DNA of 64,000 nt from Rhodospirillum sp047263945 (GCF_047263945.1 NZ_JBLAVB010000002.1:434001-498000); one strand, 5' to 3'; shown: positions 17,029 to 25,075, counted from the first letter of the stretch. Made by a program: numbers and translations. The notes: generated from the sequence alone by a model not told the origin.

Positions 17029-17738
17029 ATGGTCGCCATTTCTCTTCCCGACGGCAGCGTCCGTGAGTTCGATGGTCCGGTAACGGGCCTCCGGATCGCC
17101 AAGGACATCGGTCCACCTGGAACAAGGCCGAGGCGGCCCTGAAGGAAGCCACCGATGCGGCGGGCCTGGAATGGACATTGAATCCGGGAAAAGGCGCCTT
17201 CTATGGTCCCAAATTGGAATTTGTCCTACCCGATGCCATCGGGCGGGATTGGCAGTGTGGTACCCGGCAGGTGGACTTTGTTCTGCCCGATCGGTTGGGC
17301 GCCGATTACGTGGGCGAGGATGGTGACAAACACCGTCCCGTGATGCTCCACCGGGCCATTTTGGGCACCTTCGAGCGCTTCATGGGCATTTTGATCGAGA
17401 ACTGCGCGGGTAAATTCTCCCTCTGGCTGGTGCCCGTTCAAGCGGTGGTGGCGACCATTACCTCTGACGCGGATGACGACGCCAAAGATGTGCTCGCGGG
17501 GCTGAAAGCCAAGGGTCTCCAGGCAACGTTGGATATTCGCAACGAAAAAATCAACGACAAGGTCCGGGAACATTCCGTGGCCAAGGTCCCCGTGATCCTG
17601 GTTGTCGGCAAGAAGGAGGCGGAGGAAAAGATCATCGCCATTCGCCGTTTGGGTGGAAAAGCCCAGGAAGTTCTTGCGCTCGCGGACACCCTTGATACAC
17701 TCCAATTGGAGTCCGTCCCTCCCGATCTTCTTGGGTAA
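17029..17738 (+). pseudogene. thrS: Threonyl-tRNA synthetase, internally deleted and frameshifted
   Basis: The gene starts normally: AAGGAA, then ATG 17029 and MVAISLPDGSVREFDGPV, the TGS-domain start of ThrRS. After codon 28 (IAKDIGP, about 17112) the sequence jumps, in a different frame, to TWNKAEAALKEATDAAG, aligning with about residue 427 of the E. coli enzyme. From there the rest is intact: GAFYGPKLEFVLPDAIGRDW, RPVMLHRAILGTFERF (motif 3) and the anticodon-binding domain to TAA 17738. Some 400 codons, including motifs 1 and 2 and the editing domain, are missing, so no active enzyme can be made. infC follows, the usual neighbour, so this is the original locus. Confidence 0.85.
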
Positions 17739-17911
17739 TATCCGATTTCGGGGGTTGGGGCTGGCTTTCAGCCCCGATTTAGGGGGCACATGTTCCAGGA
17801 AATGGGTCCCCCCCCCGGTTCGGTCCGGGGATTGGGTGAACTCGGAACGGTTCCCCCCATGCGCGCTGTTTCGTAAACCATAGGGAGATTGGAAACATAG
17901 CCAGGCCACCG

Positions 17912-18433
17912 ATGCAGGCGTCGCCGTCCAAGGATGGACCGCGCGCCAACCGGGATATTCGCGTTCCCGAAGTGCGTTTGATCGATGAAGAAGGCGAGAA
18001 TGTAGGGGTCGTGTCGACGCGCGACGCTATTGCTCGTGCAGAAAATGTCGGTCTTGATCTCGTGGAGATTTCTCCCAACGCTGATCCTCCCGTCTGCAAG
18101 ATCCTCGATCTGGGTAAGTTCAAGTACGAAGCCCAGAAGAAGAAAAACGAGGCCAAGAAAAAGCAGAAGGTCATCGAGATCAAAGAGATCAAACTTCGTC
18201 CGAATATCGACGAGAATGATTACGAAGTGAAGATGCGCAATGCGAAGCGTTTCCTGGAAGACGGCGACAAGGTCAAGGTAACCATGCGGTTCCGTGGCCG
18301 GGAAATGGCCCACCAGGAAATCGGCATGAACGTTCTACGACGCGTGAGTACCGAAATGGGTGAGATCGCCAAGGTGGAGCAGCATCCGAAGCTCGAAGGT
18401 CGGCAGATGATCATGGTTATCGCGCCAAAGTAA
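17912..18433 (+). CDS. infC: Translation initiation factor IF-3
   Basis: 173 residues from ATG 17912. IF-3 binds the 30S subunit and checks initiator tRNA and start codon. N-domain: GPRANRDIRVPEVRLIDEEG; linker rich in lysine (KYEAQKKKNEAKKKQ); C-domain with IKEIKLRPNIDENDYE and FRGREMAHQE. The real start may be ATA at 17897, five codons upstream, because AGGGAG (17882-17887) is nine bases from ATA but 24 from the ATG, and infC is known for rare start codons used in autoregulation. The usual downstream rpmI and rplT genes are absent. Confidence 0.96.
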   Translation: MQASPSKDGPRANRDIRVPEVRLIDEEGENVGVVSTRDAIARAENVGLDLVEISPNADPPVCKILDLGKFKYEAQKKKNEAKKKQKVIEIKEIKLRPNIDENDYEVKMRNAKRFLEDGDKVKVTMRFRGREMAHQEIGMNVLRRVSTEMGEIAKVEQHPKLEGRQMIMVIAPK

Positions 18434-18487
18434 GGGCTGTCCCCGCTTTGTGTGGGAGGACTGTGAGTTCAATCGAACTCCTGTTTT

Positions 18488-18606
18488 TAGAGCATAGAGC
18501 GGAAAAGTGGGAACCGGTTTTCCGATCCACTCGATGCTCTAACCATATGATTTTAGATCAAACTATCTGCCGTAAATCGGAACCGATTTAGGGCGGTTTG
18601 ATCTAA
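18488..18606 (+). repeat. Family B dispersed repeat, copy B1
   Basis: Two joined palindromes. The first opens TTAGAGCATAGAGCGGAAAA, has the inner AACCGGTT and closes CGATGCTCTAA. The second runs from TTTTAGATCAAAC through the arms around AAATCGGAACCGATTTAGG to GTTTGATCTAA. B2 at 59529-59650 is the reverse complement with few changes. Similar AGAGCAT elements are common in alphaproteobacterial genomes. Confidence 0.85.
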
Positions 18607-18645
18607 GAGCCCCCGTCTTGGGAGACAAAGTCTCTTTGGGTGTCT

Positions 18646-18768
18646 GGAGTGAGACGGGATCAGCTTGGAACAAGCTGGGCCCGCTTCACTCTCATTCTAC
18701 AAGTTTTAAAGTATCTTCGAGATCAAGTTTGGTCGCGAAGCGATCCAACTTGATCTCGGAATACTCTA
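18646..18768 (+). repeat. Family C dispersed repeat, copy C1 (double hairpin)
   Basis: First hairpin: AGTGAGACGGGATCAGCTTG with its partner CAAGCTGGGCCCGCTTCACT. Spacer CATTCTACAAGTTTTAA. Second hairpin: GAGATCAAGTTTGGTCGC with GCGATCCAACTTGATCTC, closing AATACTCTA. C2 at 51534-51657 is the same element inverted. Confidence 0.85.
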
Positions 18769-18772
18769 GGCG

Positions 18773-18802
18773 AGGGCCGCTTCCATCTGGGCGGCCCTTT
18801 TT
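18773..18802 (+). terminator. Rho-independent terminator without an adjacent gene
   Basis: AGGGCCGC (18773-18780) pairs with GCGGCCCT (18791-18798) across a ten-base loop and is followed by TTTTTG. The nearest upstream gene on this strand, infC, ends 340 bases away behind two repeats, so it may be a remnant of a lost downstream gene or belong to the infC message. Confidence 0.6.
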
Positions 18803-18803
18803 G

Positions 18804-18830
18804 TTTTAGATCAAATGGTTAGAGCATTTT
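18804..18830. repeat. Family B fragment
   Basis: TTTTAGATCAAATGGTTAGA followed by GCATTTT matches the junction between the two palindromes of family B in the B2 orientation; the rest is missing. Confidence 0.5.
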
Positions 18831-18847
18831 GTCTGATTTAAAACAGG

Positions 18848-19153
18848 GTGTACGACAGGGAGTGTTTTCCTGTCATGGAGCTTTGCCCTGTCCCCCACTG
18901 GGGCTGAAAGGCACTCTAAAATCTATATATACTCTGTGTCCTTGAAAATGTTGCTGGGCTCTGCCCAGACCCACAAAGGGTCACGGACCCTTTGATCCCA
19001 TTGGTAAAAAAACGAAGGGGGGTCCGGGGCCTCAGGCCCCGGTGGGGAGTGGGGCAAAGCCCCGCATTTTTCGGTCTGTCAAGGAAACGGGATATATAAA
19101 AAAAGGGGGTTTGGGCAACCGCCCAAAAAAGACGAGACACGGTCGTGTACCGT
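18848..19153. repeat. Family A dispersed repeat, long copy A2
   Basis: Bounded by GTGTACGACAG on the left and CGTGTACCGT on the right, i.e. inverted ends. Inside are GTCCCCCACTGGGGC, a GATCCC segment after TCACGGACCCTTT, GGGGCCTCAGGCCCC, GGGGCAAAGCCCC and TTTGGGCAACCGCCCAAA next to GACGAGACAC. About 300 bases, the longest copy, with an extra inner part also seen at 28270-28354. Confidence 0.75.
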
Positions 19154-19185
19154 AATTGCACAAATCAAGCAGAACGCTTTCATAT

Positions 19186-19321
19186 TAAGGTGCAATAAGT
19201 TTGACTTATCGCACCTTGGCAGCGACCGATTGGCAGCGACCTCTCATGGCTGGTAAAAGCCCGCTTGGCGTTTGAACGCAATAAACACGGCATGGGGTTG
19301 ACCCCAAGCTGTTTGGGATAA
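19186..19321 (+). repeat. Family D multi-hairpin element, copy D1
   Basis: Arms AAGGTGCAATAAGT (19187-19200) and ACTTATCGCACCTT (19204-19217) form a 14-base stem with one mismatch and loop TTG. Conserved single-stranded tract GGTAAAAGC and hairpin GGCGTTTGAACGC follow, then a stem around CATGGGGTTGACCCCA. D2 at 59335-59468 has the same order. Confidence 0.75.
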
Positions 19322-19472
19322 GACGGACGGAAAACCTTGGGAAGATTTCTGTTCGATTGGACAGTGAGGGTTTCAATAAATTTGAGGAATCTGGCGGGTC
19401 GACCAACCATTGGGCTCTTCCCTTTCCTCGCCAAAAGGCGGTAACGTAGACTCAATGAGGGTGGGGATTTAG

Positions 19473-19838
19473 ATGGCAGATCAAAAAAAAGTTCAAGCAG
19501 CGCTTCAGACATCCATCAAGGTGTTGGAATCCGTCGTCAAGGAACAGGAGCGGGCCGTGTCCCGCATTTTAGGCCTATCGGAACTGTTGATCGAGAAGGC
19601 CCAAGATCCGGTGACCGAAATGCGGGTCGAGGCGGTAATGGAAGCCTGTACCTTCCAGGACATCACCGGGCAGCAGATCCGCAAGGTTGCCTCCTTCCTG
19701 AAGCATTTGAAAATGCTCCAGCAAGATCTGGAGATGGATGGAGCGGCTACGGCAGCGGTGGCTGATGCCCAGGCAAAAGCCCAAGGGGGGCTGAACCAGG
19801 AACAGGTCGATAAGCTGTTGCGAGGCGAGGCCCTGTAG
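19473..19838 (+). CDS. CheZ-like phosphatase domain protein
   Basis: 121 residues, short compared with enterobacterial CheZ. A long helical hairpin carries ACTFQDITGQQIRKVASFLK, which matches the CheZ active-site helix: aspartate in QDITG and glutamine in GQQ. The C-terminus QVDKLLRGEAL resembles the CheY-binding tail of CheZ. It probably dephosphorylates a CheY-type regulator. No other chemotaxis gene is adjacent; a tail remnant of a methyl-accepting protein lies at 45.7 kb. Start ATG 19473. Confidence 0.8.
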   Translation: MADQKKVQAALQTSIKVLESVVKEQERAVSRILGLSELLIEKAQDPVTEMRVEAVMEACTFQDITGQQIRKVASFLKHLKMLQQDLEMDGAATAAVADAQAKAQGGLNQEQVDKLLRGEAL

Positions 19839-19939
19839 GGGTTTGTTTCGGTGAATGCTGTACGGCTTCATATTGCACTGCGGCAACCAAACCCGGACCC
19901 GCCCGTTTGTTCCCCAGGTATCAAGACCTGGGAGACCCC

Positions 19940-21178
19940 ATGCCAGTCGAGAGCATCAAAGCGGAAATCGTGACCATCCAGGAAACCACCAGTTCCTGGA
20001 TTGCCCAATTCAACGGCACTTGGCTGTGGGTCGGCCTCGCCCTGCTGATCATCGGGAGTTGTCTTGGTGCCGCTCTTTTGGTGCACCGGGCGGTCTGGCG
20101 GTCGGTCGCCGCCCGTTTGCCGCGTCCCTCCGCCCGCGCCTTCACAACGCGCCTCCGCCGCCCGACTCGCCTTGCGGCTGCGTTGGGTGGATTGATCCTG
20201 GCCTTCTCCGTCCTGCCTTTTGACAACGACATGCGCTTGATTGCCAACCGGGTGCTTGCCCTTGGGACGATCATGATGGTGGGCTGGAGTACGATTGCTC
20301 TGATCAAGGCTGGCGCAGAGCTATCCATCCTCCGCTTCCGCATCGACGAGGAAGACAATCTCCAGGCCCGCAAGTTCCAGACCCAAATGCGGTTGTTCGT
20401 TCGCGCGGGCACCTTGCTGATTGGTTTGGTCACCGTGGGATCCATGTTGTTGACCATTCCTCAGGTCCGGGAATTCGGGGTCGGATTGTTCGCTTCTGCT
20501 GGTGTTGCCGGCATCGTCATGGGTATCGCCGCTCGACCCGTGCTGTCGAACCTGATCGCCGGCGTTCAGATCGCCCTGAGCCAGCCCATCCGAATTGAGG
20601 ATGCCGTGGTGGTCGAAGGGGAATGGGGCTGGATCGAAGAAATTACCCTGACCTATGTGGTTATCCGCATATGGGATTGGCGCCGATTGGTGGTTCCCTT
20701 GACCCACTTCGTGGAAAAGCCCTATCAGAATTGGACCCGGGAAAGTGCAAGCATCATCGGCTCCGTCTTTTGGGAAGTGGATCCCACCGCACCCTTTGAG
20801 GCCATGCGGGCAAAGTTGTCCGACCTACTCGCGGAGAGTCCCCTTTGGGACGGCAATGTGAATGTCCTACAGGTCACGGATTCCGGCGCGCATACGGTTC
20901 AGCTCCGTGCTTTGATGAGCGCCAAGAACAGCCCCGTTGCCTGGGATTTGCGCTGCGAGATCCGGGAAAAGATGATCACTTGGCTTCAAAGCGACTATCC
21001 CGAAGCCCTGCCCCGCCTTCGTGCACAGATGGTGGATACTCGGCCGGATCACGAGACTCCGTCGCCTGCCCAGCCCGCGCAGCCCGGGGATGTGGTTTCT
21101 GCTGGGGATGCCGGATTGCGCCAGTCCTTTAAGACCGAACACCTCAGCAATGAATCCCCCGTAGGCCTGGATGAGTAG
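19940..21178 (+). CDS. MscS-family mechanosensitive channel
   Basis: 412 residues from ATG 19940, with GGAGA before it. About four or five membrane helices: TWLWVGLALLIIGSCLGAAL at residue 30, then others up to 185. The pore helix and beta domain of MscS follow: FASAGVAGIVMGIAARPVLS, NLIAGVQIALSQPIRIEDAV, VVEGEWGWIEEITLTYVVIR. The C-terminal tail is proline-rich. It probably releases osmolytes under hypo-osmotic stress. Confidence 0.92.
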   Translation: MPVESIKAEIVTIQETTSSWIAQFNGTWLWVGLALLIIGSCLGAALLVHRAVWRSVAARLPRPSARAFTTRLRRPTRLAAALGGLILAFSVLPFDNDMRLIANRVLALGTIMMVGWSTIALIKAGAELSILRFRIDEEDNLQARKFQTQMRLFVRAGTLLIGLVTVGSMLLTIPQVREFGVGLFASAGVAGIVMGIAARPVLSNLIAGVQIALSQPIRIEDAVVVEGEWGWIEEITLTYVVIRIWDWRRLVVPLTHFVEKPYQNWTRESASIIGSVFWEVDPTAPFEAMRAKLSDLLAESPLWDGNVNVLQVTDSGAHTVQLRALMSAKNSPVAWDLRCEIREKMITWLQSDYPEALPRLRAQMVDTRPDHETPSPAQPAQPGDVVSAGDAGLRQSFKTEHLSNESPVGLDE

Positions 21179-21401
21179 AAAAGAAACCCAAGGACCAATA
21201 CGGGAAATTTTCGCAACAAAAATGCTTAATATGTTCAAGTTGTCCATGATTCATGGATAATCATGTTCTCACGGGCTTGGTTCCGCAAGTGCGAGACGAG
21301 GCGTAGATATCGGGCATACGGACGGTCCCCAAAGACAGCCTACCGGGACAGTCCCTTCCTGAAATCACAAGCTGCCATTCGCGCACCGGAGATCCAAAGC
21401 C

Positions 21402-21992
21402 ATGATTCGTGCTTCCCTGACAAAATTCGTCCTGCCCTTGGCCTTTGCCGTCGGCCTGACTGCGACCCCTGCCCTGGCCGATGTGGAATCCTATGCCATC
21501 GACAAGGACCACACCTCCATCGTTTTCAACGTCAACCACATGGGCTTCTCCACCTTCGTTGGCGAATTCACGGACTTCGACGGCGCCATTTCCTTCGACC
21601 GTGAGGATCCGTCCAAGAGCTCCGTGACGTTCACTATCGACATGAAGAGCGTCGAAACCAACGTGCCCAAACTGGACGAGCATCTGCAGTCCGCCGACTT
21701 CTTCGATGTGGCCAAATTCCCCACCGCCACCTTCAAGAGCACGGCCATTGAGGTGACCGGCGACAACACCGCCAAGATCACCGGTGATCTGTCCCTGCAC
21801 GGCGTGACCAAGCCGGTGACCTTGACTGTGACTCTGAACAAGGCCGCCAAACATCCGTTCTTTGATGCCTATGTGGCTGGTTTCACCGGTTCCGCCACCG
21901 TGACCCGCACGGAATTCGGCATCAAGACCTACGCTCCGGCCGTTGGAGACCAAGTGGACATTCTGATCAATCTGGAAGGGACCCGTCAGTAA
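21402..21992 (+). CDS. YceI family periplasmic lipid-binding protein (first copy)
   Basis: 196 residues with a signal peptide ending around TPALA-DVESY. The mature part is a YceI lipocalin-like barrel: YAIDKDHTSIVFNVNHMGFS, FDREDPSKSSVTFTIDMKSV, HLQSADFFDVAKFPTATFKS, LHGVTKPVTLTV. YceI proteins bind isoprenoids or other amphiphiles. First of three genes with cybB and a second yceI, all same strand and tightly spaced. Confidence 0.95.
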   Translation: MIRASLTKFVLPLAFAVGLTATPALADVESYAIDKDHTSIVFNVNHMGFSTFVGEFTDFDGAISFDREDPSKSSVTFTIDMKSVETNVPKLDEHLQSADFFDVAKFPTATFKSTAIEVTGDNTAKITGDLSLHGVTKPVTLTVTLNKAAKHPFFDAYVAGFTGSATVTRTEFGIKTYAPAVGDQVDILINLEGTRQ

Positions 21993-22024
21993 CTGCAGAA
22001 AGAGCGAGAGGAAGGAGATTGGCT

Positions 22025-22597
22025 ATGGCCAGACTGTCCGACACGCAGACCGCCTTTGGTGCAGTGACCAAATTAGCCCATTGGCTTACGGCCCTGACCG
22101 TTTTTGGAATGATCGGCCTGGGTTTATATATGGCCGATCTCCCCCTCGGTGCGGCCAAGCTAGAGCTCTATGGGCTGCATAAGTCCATTGGAGTCGTGGT
22201 TTTGGTGGTGACCCTCGCGCGCTTTGGGTGGCGGTCCCGCCAGCCCGGCCCGGGTGCCTTGCCGTCCCATGTGGCATGGGAACACCTTTTGGCCAAGGCG
22301 ACCCATCTGGCTCTCTACGCTTGCCTGATTGGCCTTCCCTTGACGGGGTGGATCGCCAGTTCCGCTGCGGGATTTCCGGTCAGTGTCTTTGGCTTGTTCA
22401 CCTTGCCCAATCTGGTGGGACCGGACCCGTCTTTGCAGAAGGGGGCTGCGGCGATTCATTCCTGGATGGCTTGGGCCATGATGGGGTTGATCGGGCTGCA
22501 TATCCTGGGTGCCCTAAAGCACCATGTGGTGGACAAGGACGAAACATTGCGCCGCATGGCGCCCCACGGCGCCAAGTCGGCCTCCCCTTTCCTCTAA
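22025..22597 (+). CDS. Cytochrome b561 family protein
   Basis: 190 residues from ATG 22025 behind AGGAAGGAG. Four membrane helices. Heme-ligand histidines are visible in TKLAHWLTAL, YGLHKSIGV, AAIHSWMAW and GLHILGALKHH, the b561 pattern. It is an inner-membrane electron carrier. It lies between two yceI genes, 32 bases after the first and 14 before the second; yceI-cybB pairing is widespread and suggests a joint redox or lipid-quinone role. Confidence 0.93.
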   Translation: MARLSDTQTAFGAVTKLAHWLTALTVFGMIGLGLYMADLPLGAAKLELYGLHKSIGVVVLVVTLARFGWRSRQPGPGALPSHVAWEHLLAKATHLALYACLIGLPLTGWIASSAAGFPVSVFGLFTLPNLVGPDPSLQKGAAAIHSWMAWAMMGLIGLHILGALKHHVVDKDETLRRMAPHGAKSASPFL

Positions 22598-22611
22598 TCG
22601 GAGACTTCCCG

Positions 22612-23175
22612 ATGATTGCTTTTCGCATCGGCGCACCCCTGTTGGCGGGCGGCCTGTTCCTGGCCAGCCCGGTCTGGGCGGCGGATAGCTGGACTACGGT
22701 TCCCAGCGACAGCGCCTTGACCTTCCAGGGCAGTCAGATGGGTGCCGACTTTACCGGCCATTTTCAATCTTTCTCGTCTGATATCCTTTTTTCTCCGGAC
22801 GATCTGCCGGGCAGCAAGGTGGATGTGACCATCGACATGATGTCAGCGACGACGGGCAGCGCAGATCGGGATGCCCAGATCCCCCAAGGGCCCTGGTTTG
22901 CCGCCGAAGACCATCCTACCGCCCATTTCGTCACCACGGCCATTGCCCCGGGTGCCGACGGTGGCTATCTGGCCCAGGCGGAGCTGACCATCCGGGAGGT
23001 GACAAAACCAGTGGAGATCCCCTTCACGGTGGCGATCGACGGTGCCAAGGCTGTAGCCGATGGATCCCTGACCATTGATCGGGTGGACTACCATGTGGGT
23101 CTGGGAGAATGGGAAAGCGGCGATGCCGTGGGCCGTGATGTGACCATTACGTTCCATATCGAAGCGACGAAATAG
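22612..23175 (+). CDS. YceI family periplasmic protein (second copy)
   Basis: 187 residues from ATG 22612. Signal peptide up to SPVWA-ADSWT. Barrel motifs: SALTFQGSQMGADFTGHF, VDVTIDMMSATTGSADRDAQ, WFAAEDHPTAHFVTTAI, LTIREVTKPVEIPFTV. Clearly diverged from the first copy, with a shorter loop set, so the two may bind different ligands. Last gene of the yceI-cybB-yceI operon; a family A repeat follows its stop. Confidence 0.93.
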   Translation: MIAFRIGAPLLAGGLFLASPVWAADSWTTVPSDSALTFQGSQMGADFTGHFQSFSSDILFSPDDLPGSKVDVTIDMMSATTGSADRDAQIPQGPWFAAEDHPTAHFVTTAIAPGADGGYLAQAELTIREVTKPVEIPFTVAIDGAKAVADGSLTIDRVDYHVGLGEWESGDAVGRDVTITFHIEATK

Positions 23176-23233
23176 GCGGCGTCACAGGAGCCTCCTCTTG
23201 GTCGCTTCCAAGGGGGCTGCTCCAAGGTCCGGT

Positions 23234-23438
23234 GAATTTAACCACGGTACACGACAGTCGTGCTTTCCCGTCCCCCACTGGGGCCGAAAGGCCCCAACCC
23301 ATTATTTTTGGCCGAAAGGCCCCAGACCCCAAGCTGTTATTTTTAAAAGAAAAATGGGGGTTTGGGGGCATCGCCCCCAAAGGGGTTTGGGCACTCGCCC
23401 AAAAACACGAGACACTGTCGTGCACCGTGGAATTTAAC
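23234..23438. repeat. Family A dispersed repeat, complete copy A3
   Basis: Best example of the family. Left end AATTTAACCACGGTACACGA; right end CACTGTCGTGCACCGTGG then AATTTAA, an inverted repeat of roughly 20 bases. Inside: GTCCCCCACTGGGGC, GGCCGAAAGGCC twice, a mirror-like tract TTTTTAAAAGAAAAA, GGGGGCATCGCCCCC and GGGCACTCGCCC. It separates the convergent yceI and pssA genes. Confidence 0.85.
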
Positions 23439-23465
23439 GCACCGCACCTTGCTCTTATCGGGATC

Positions 23466-24347
23466 CTATTGGCCTTTGGCGGTGTCATCCGTTTCACCCA
23501 GTCCCGACTCGCCTGTGTCTGGCGGCGAAAGCTCGGCCTCTCCGGCTTCCCGTTCTTTGGCCACCTGTTGGGCTTCCCGCTCCAGCTTGCGGAAGGATCG
23601 CAGGCCAAAGGGAATGGTTCCGATATAGATCACGCCCAGAATCCCCAGGGTCATCCAGGGATTGGTGACCAGGAAGGCGGCCAGCACACCTATTCCCACC
23701 ATCAGTGGCAGGACAGCCCGATTGGGAACCTTCATCTTCTTGAAGCTGAAGGTGGGCAGTTGGCTGACCATCAGGGCGGCGACACCCACCAGGAAGACGG
23801 CCACCACCGGGGGCTTGGCAAAGAATTCGGGAGCGATTTCGAAGGAGAGAATCATGGGCAACAACACCAGCCCGGCTGCAGCCGGAGCGGGAACGCCCGT
23901 AAAATAGTTGTAAGCCCAGGAGGGCAGATCCTTCTCTCCCATCAATTGGGTGTTGAAGCGAGCGAGTCGTAAACCACAACAGACAACGTAGAGCAGGACC
24001 AGCGCCCAGCCGATGCCGCCCGCGGTGTTCATGGTCCACAGATAGAGCAGGATGGCCGGGGTGACGCCAAAGCAGACGAAGTCCGACAGGCTGTCCAGCT
24101 CGGCCCCAAACTGGCTGGTGCCCTTGAGCATACGCGCCACCCGTCCATCCAGCCCGTCCAGAGCTGCAGCAAGGAAAATCGCCATGACGGCCTTTTCGAA
24201 TTCCTCACGCAGACCGTAGCGGATGGCCGTCAATCCGGCGCAGAGGGCCAGAAGGGTCATCACGTTGGGCACGATCTTGTTGAGGGGCAGACCCTTCAGG
24301 CGGGGCGTGCGACGGCGAGAGGGTTGGAAGCGGCGGCGGCGTCCCAT
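23466..24347 (-). CDS. pssA: CDP-diacylglycerol-serine O-phosphatidyltransferase
   Basis: 293 residues from ATG 24347. Makes phosphatidylserine from CDP-diacylglycerol and serine in the inner membrane. The CDP-alcohol phosphotransferase motif DGxxAR...G...D...D is read in LDGLDGRVARMLKGTSQFGA and ELDSLSD. Multiple membrane helices; charged C-terminal tail. The start touches the psd stop (TGATG), so synthesis and decarboxylation of phosphatidylserine are encoded in one coupled operon. Confidence 0.96.
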   Translation of the reverse strand: MGRRRRFQPSRRRTPRLKGLPLNKIVPNVMTLLALCAGLTAIRYGLREEFEKAVMAIFLAAALDGLDGRVARMLKGTSQFGAELDSLSDFVCFGVTPAILLYLWTMNTAGGIGWALVLLYVVCCGLRLARFNTQLMGEKDLPSWAYNYFTGVPAPAAAGLVLLPMILSFEIAPEFFAKPPVVAVFLVGVAALMVSQLPTFSFKKMKVPNRAVLPLMVGIGVLAAFLVTNPWMTLGILGVIYIGTIPFGLRSFRKLEREAQQVAKEREAGEAELSPPDTGESGLGETDDTAKGQ

Positions 24348-25075
24348 CAACGGAGAACTCCCGGGCGTTCGGGTTCGGAAGACGCCAGGTCGGCGATCAC
24401 GGTCTCACCGGACACGCAGTTCTGTCCGGGGGCGACCAGCGGCGCGGCGCCGGGCGGAAGGTAGATGTCCAGGCGGCTGCCAAAGCGGATCAGACCCATC
24501 ACCTCGCCAGTCAGGACCAACTGACCCTTGGTCAGGTCGCAGCGGATGCGACGGGCAACCAGACCGGCAATCTGGACGAAGGCGAGCTGTCCGCGCTCCC
24601 CATGCAGGTCCAGGACCACGGAATTGCGTTCATTGTCTTCGCTGGCCTTATCCAGGGTCGCATTCACGAACTTGCCCTTGGAATAGACGATGTCCTTGAC
24701 CGTACCGGCGATGGGCGCGCGATTCACATGGCAGTCGAAGACGCTCATGAACACGCTGATCCGTTGACGTGGGCCCGGGGGATCCAGGTTCAGTTCGGCG
24801 GGGGGATCAACCTCGCCCACCATCTGGACGATTCCGCTGGCCGGCGTCACCACCAACCCGTCCCGATCGGGGACCATGCGCTTGGGGTTGCGGAAGAAGA
24901 AGAAGCACCAGACGCAGGCCATCAGGGCGGGGATCAGCAGCCAATCCCACAGCAGCCAAAGGCCCAGGGTGGCGGCGATGAACACGGCCAGGAAGCGCCA
25001 ACCCTCGGGGTGGAGTTCGGGCAGCAGATAGGTTTTCCAGCCGATGTCAAAACGTCGCACGGCGGTGTCCTCCAT
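24347..25075 (-). CDS. psd: Phosphatidylserine decarboxylase
   Basis: 242 residues. Converts phosphatidylserine to phosphatidylethanolamine. This is the shorter alphaproteobacterial type: an N-terminal membrane segment (LAVFIAATLGLWLLWDWLLI), FRNPKRMVP, VTPASGIVQMV, MSVFDCHVNRAP, and near the end GLIRFGSRLDIYLP, where cleavage at Gly-Ser creates the pyruvoyl group. Upstream partner of pssA with a one-base overlap. Confidence 0.96.
   Translation of the reverse strand: MEDTAVRRFDIGWKTYLLPELHPEGWRFLAVFIAATLGLWLLWDWLLIPALMACVWCFFFFRNPKRMVPDRDGLVVTPASGIVQMVGEVDPPAELNLDPPGPRQRISVFMSVFDCHVNRAPIAGTVKDIVYSKGKFVNATLDKASEDNERNSVVLDLHGERGQLAFVQIAGLVARRIRCDLTKGQLVLTGEVMGLIRFGSRLDIYLPPGAAPLVAPGQNCVSGETVIADLASSEPERPGVLR

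Larger units (their letters stand above)
18434..19472. other. Repeat island 1, no protein gene
   Basis: About 1 kb without a believable gene. In order it holds a family B copy, a family C copy, a terminator-like hairpin, a B fragment, a long family A copy and a family D copy. The last stretch, 19322-19472, has no recognised element before the cheZ-like start. Island 2 (58777-59925) contains the same families. Confidence 0.8.

Noticed and set aside
18434..19472. rpmI and rplT after infC
   Set aside because: No frame in the region encodes L35 or L20; only repeats are present.
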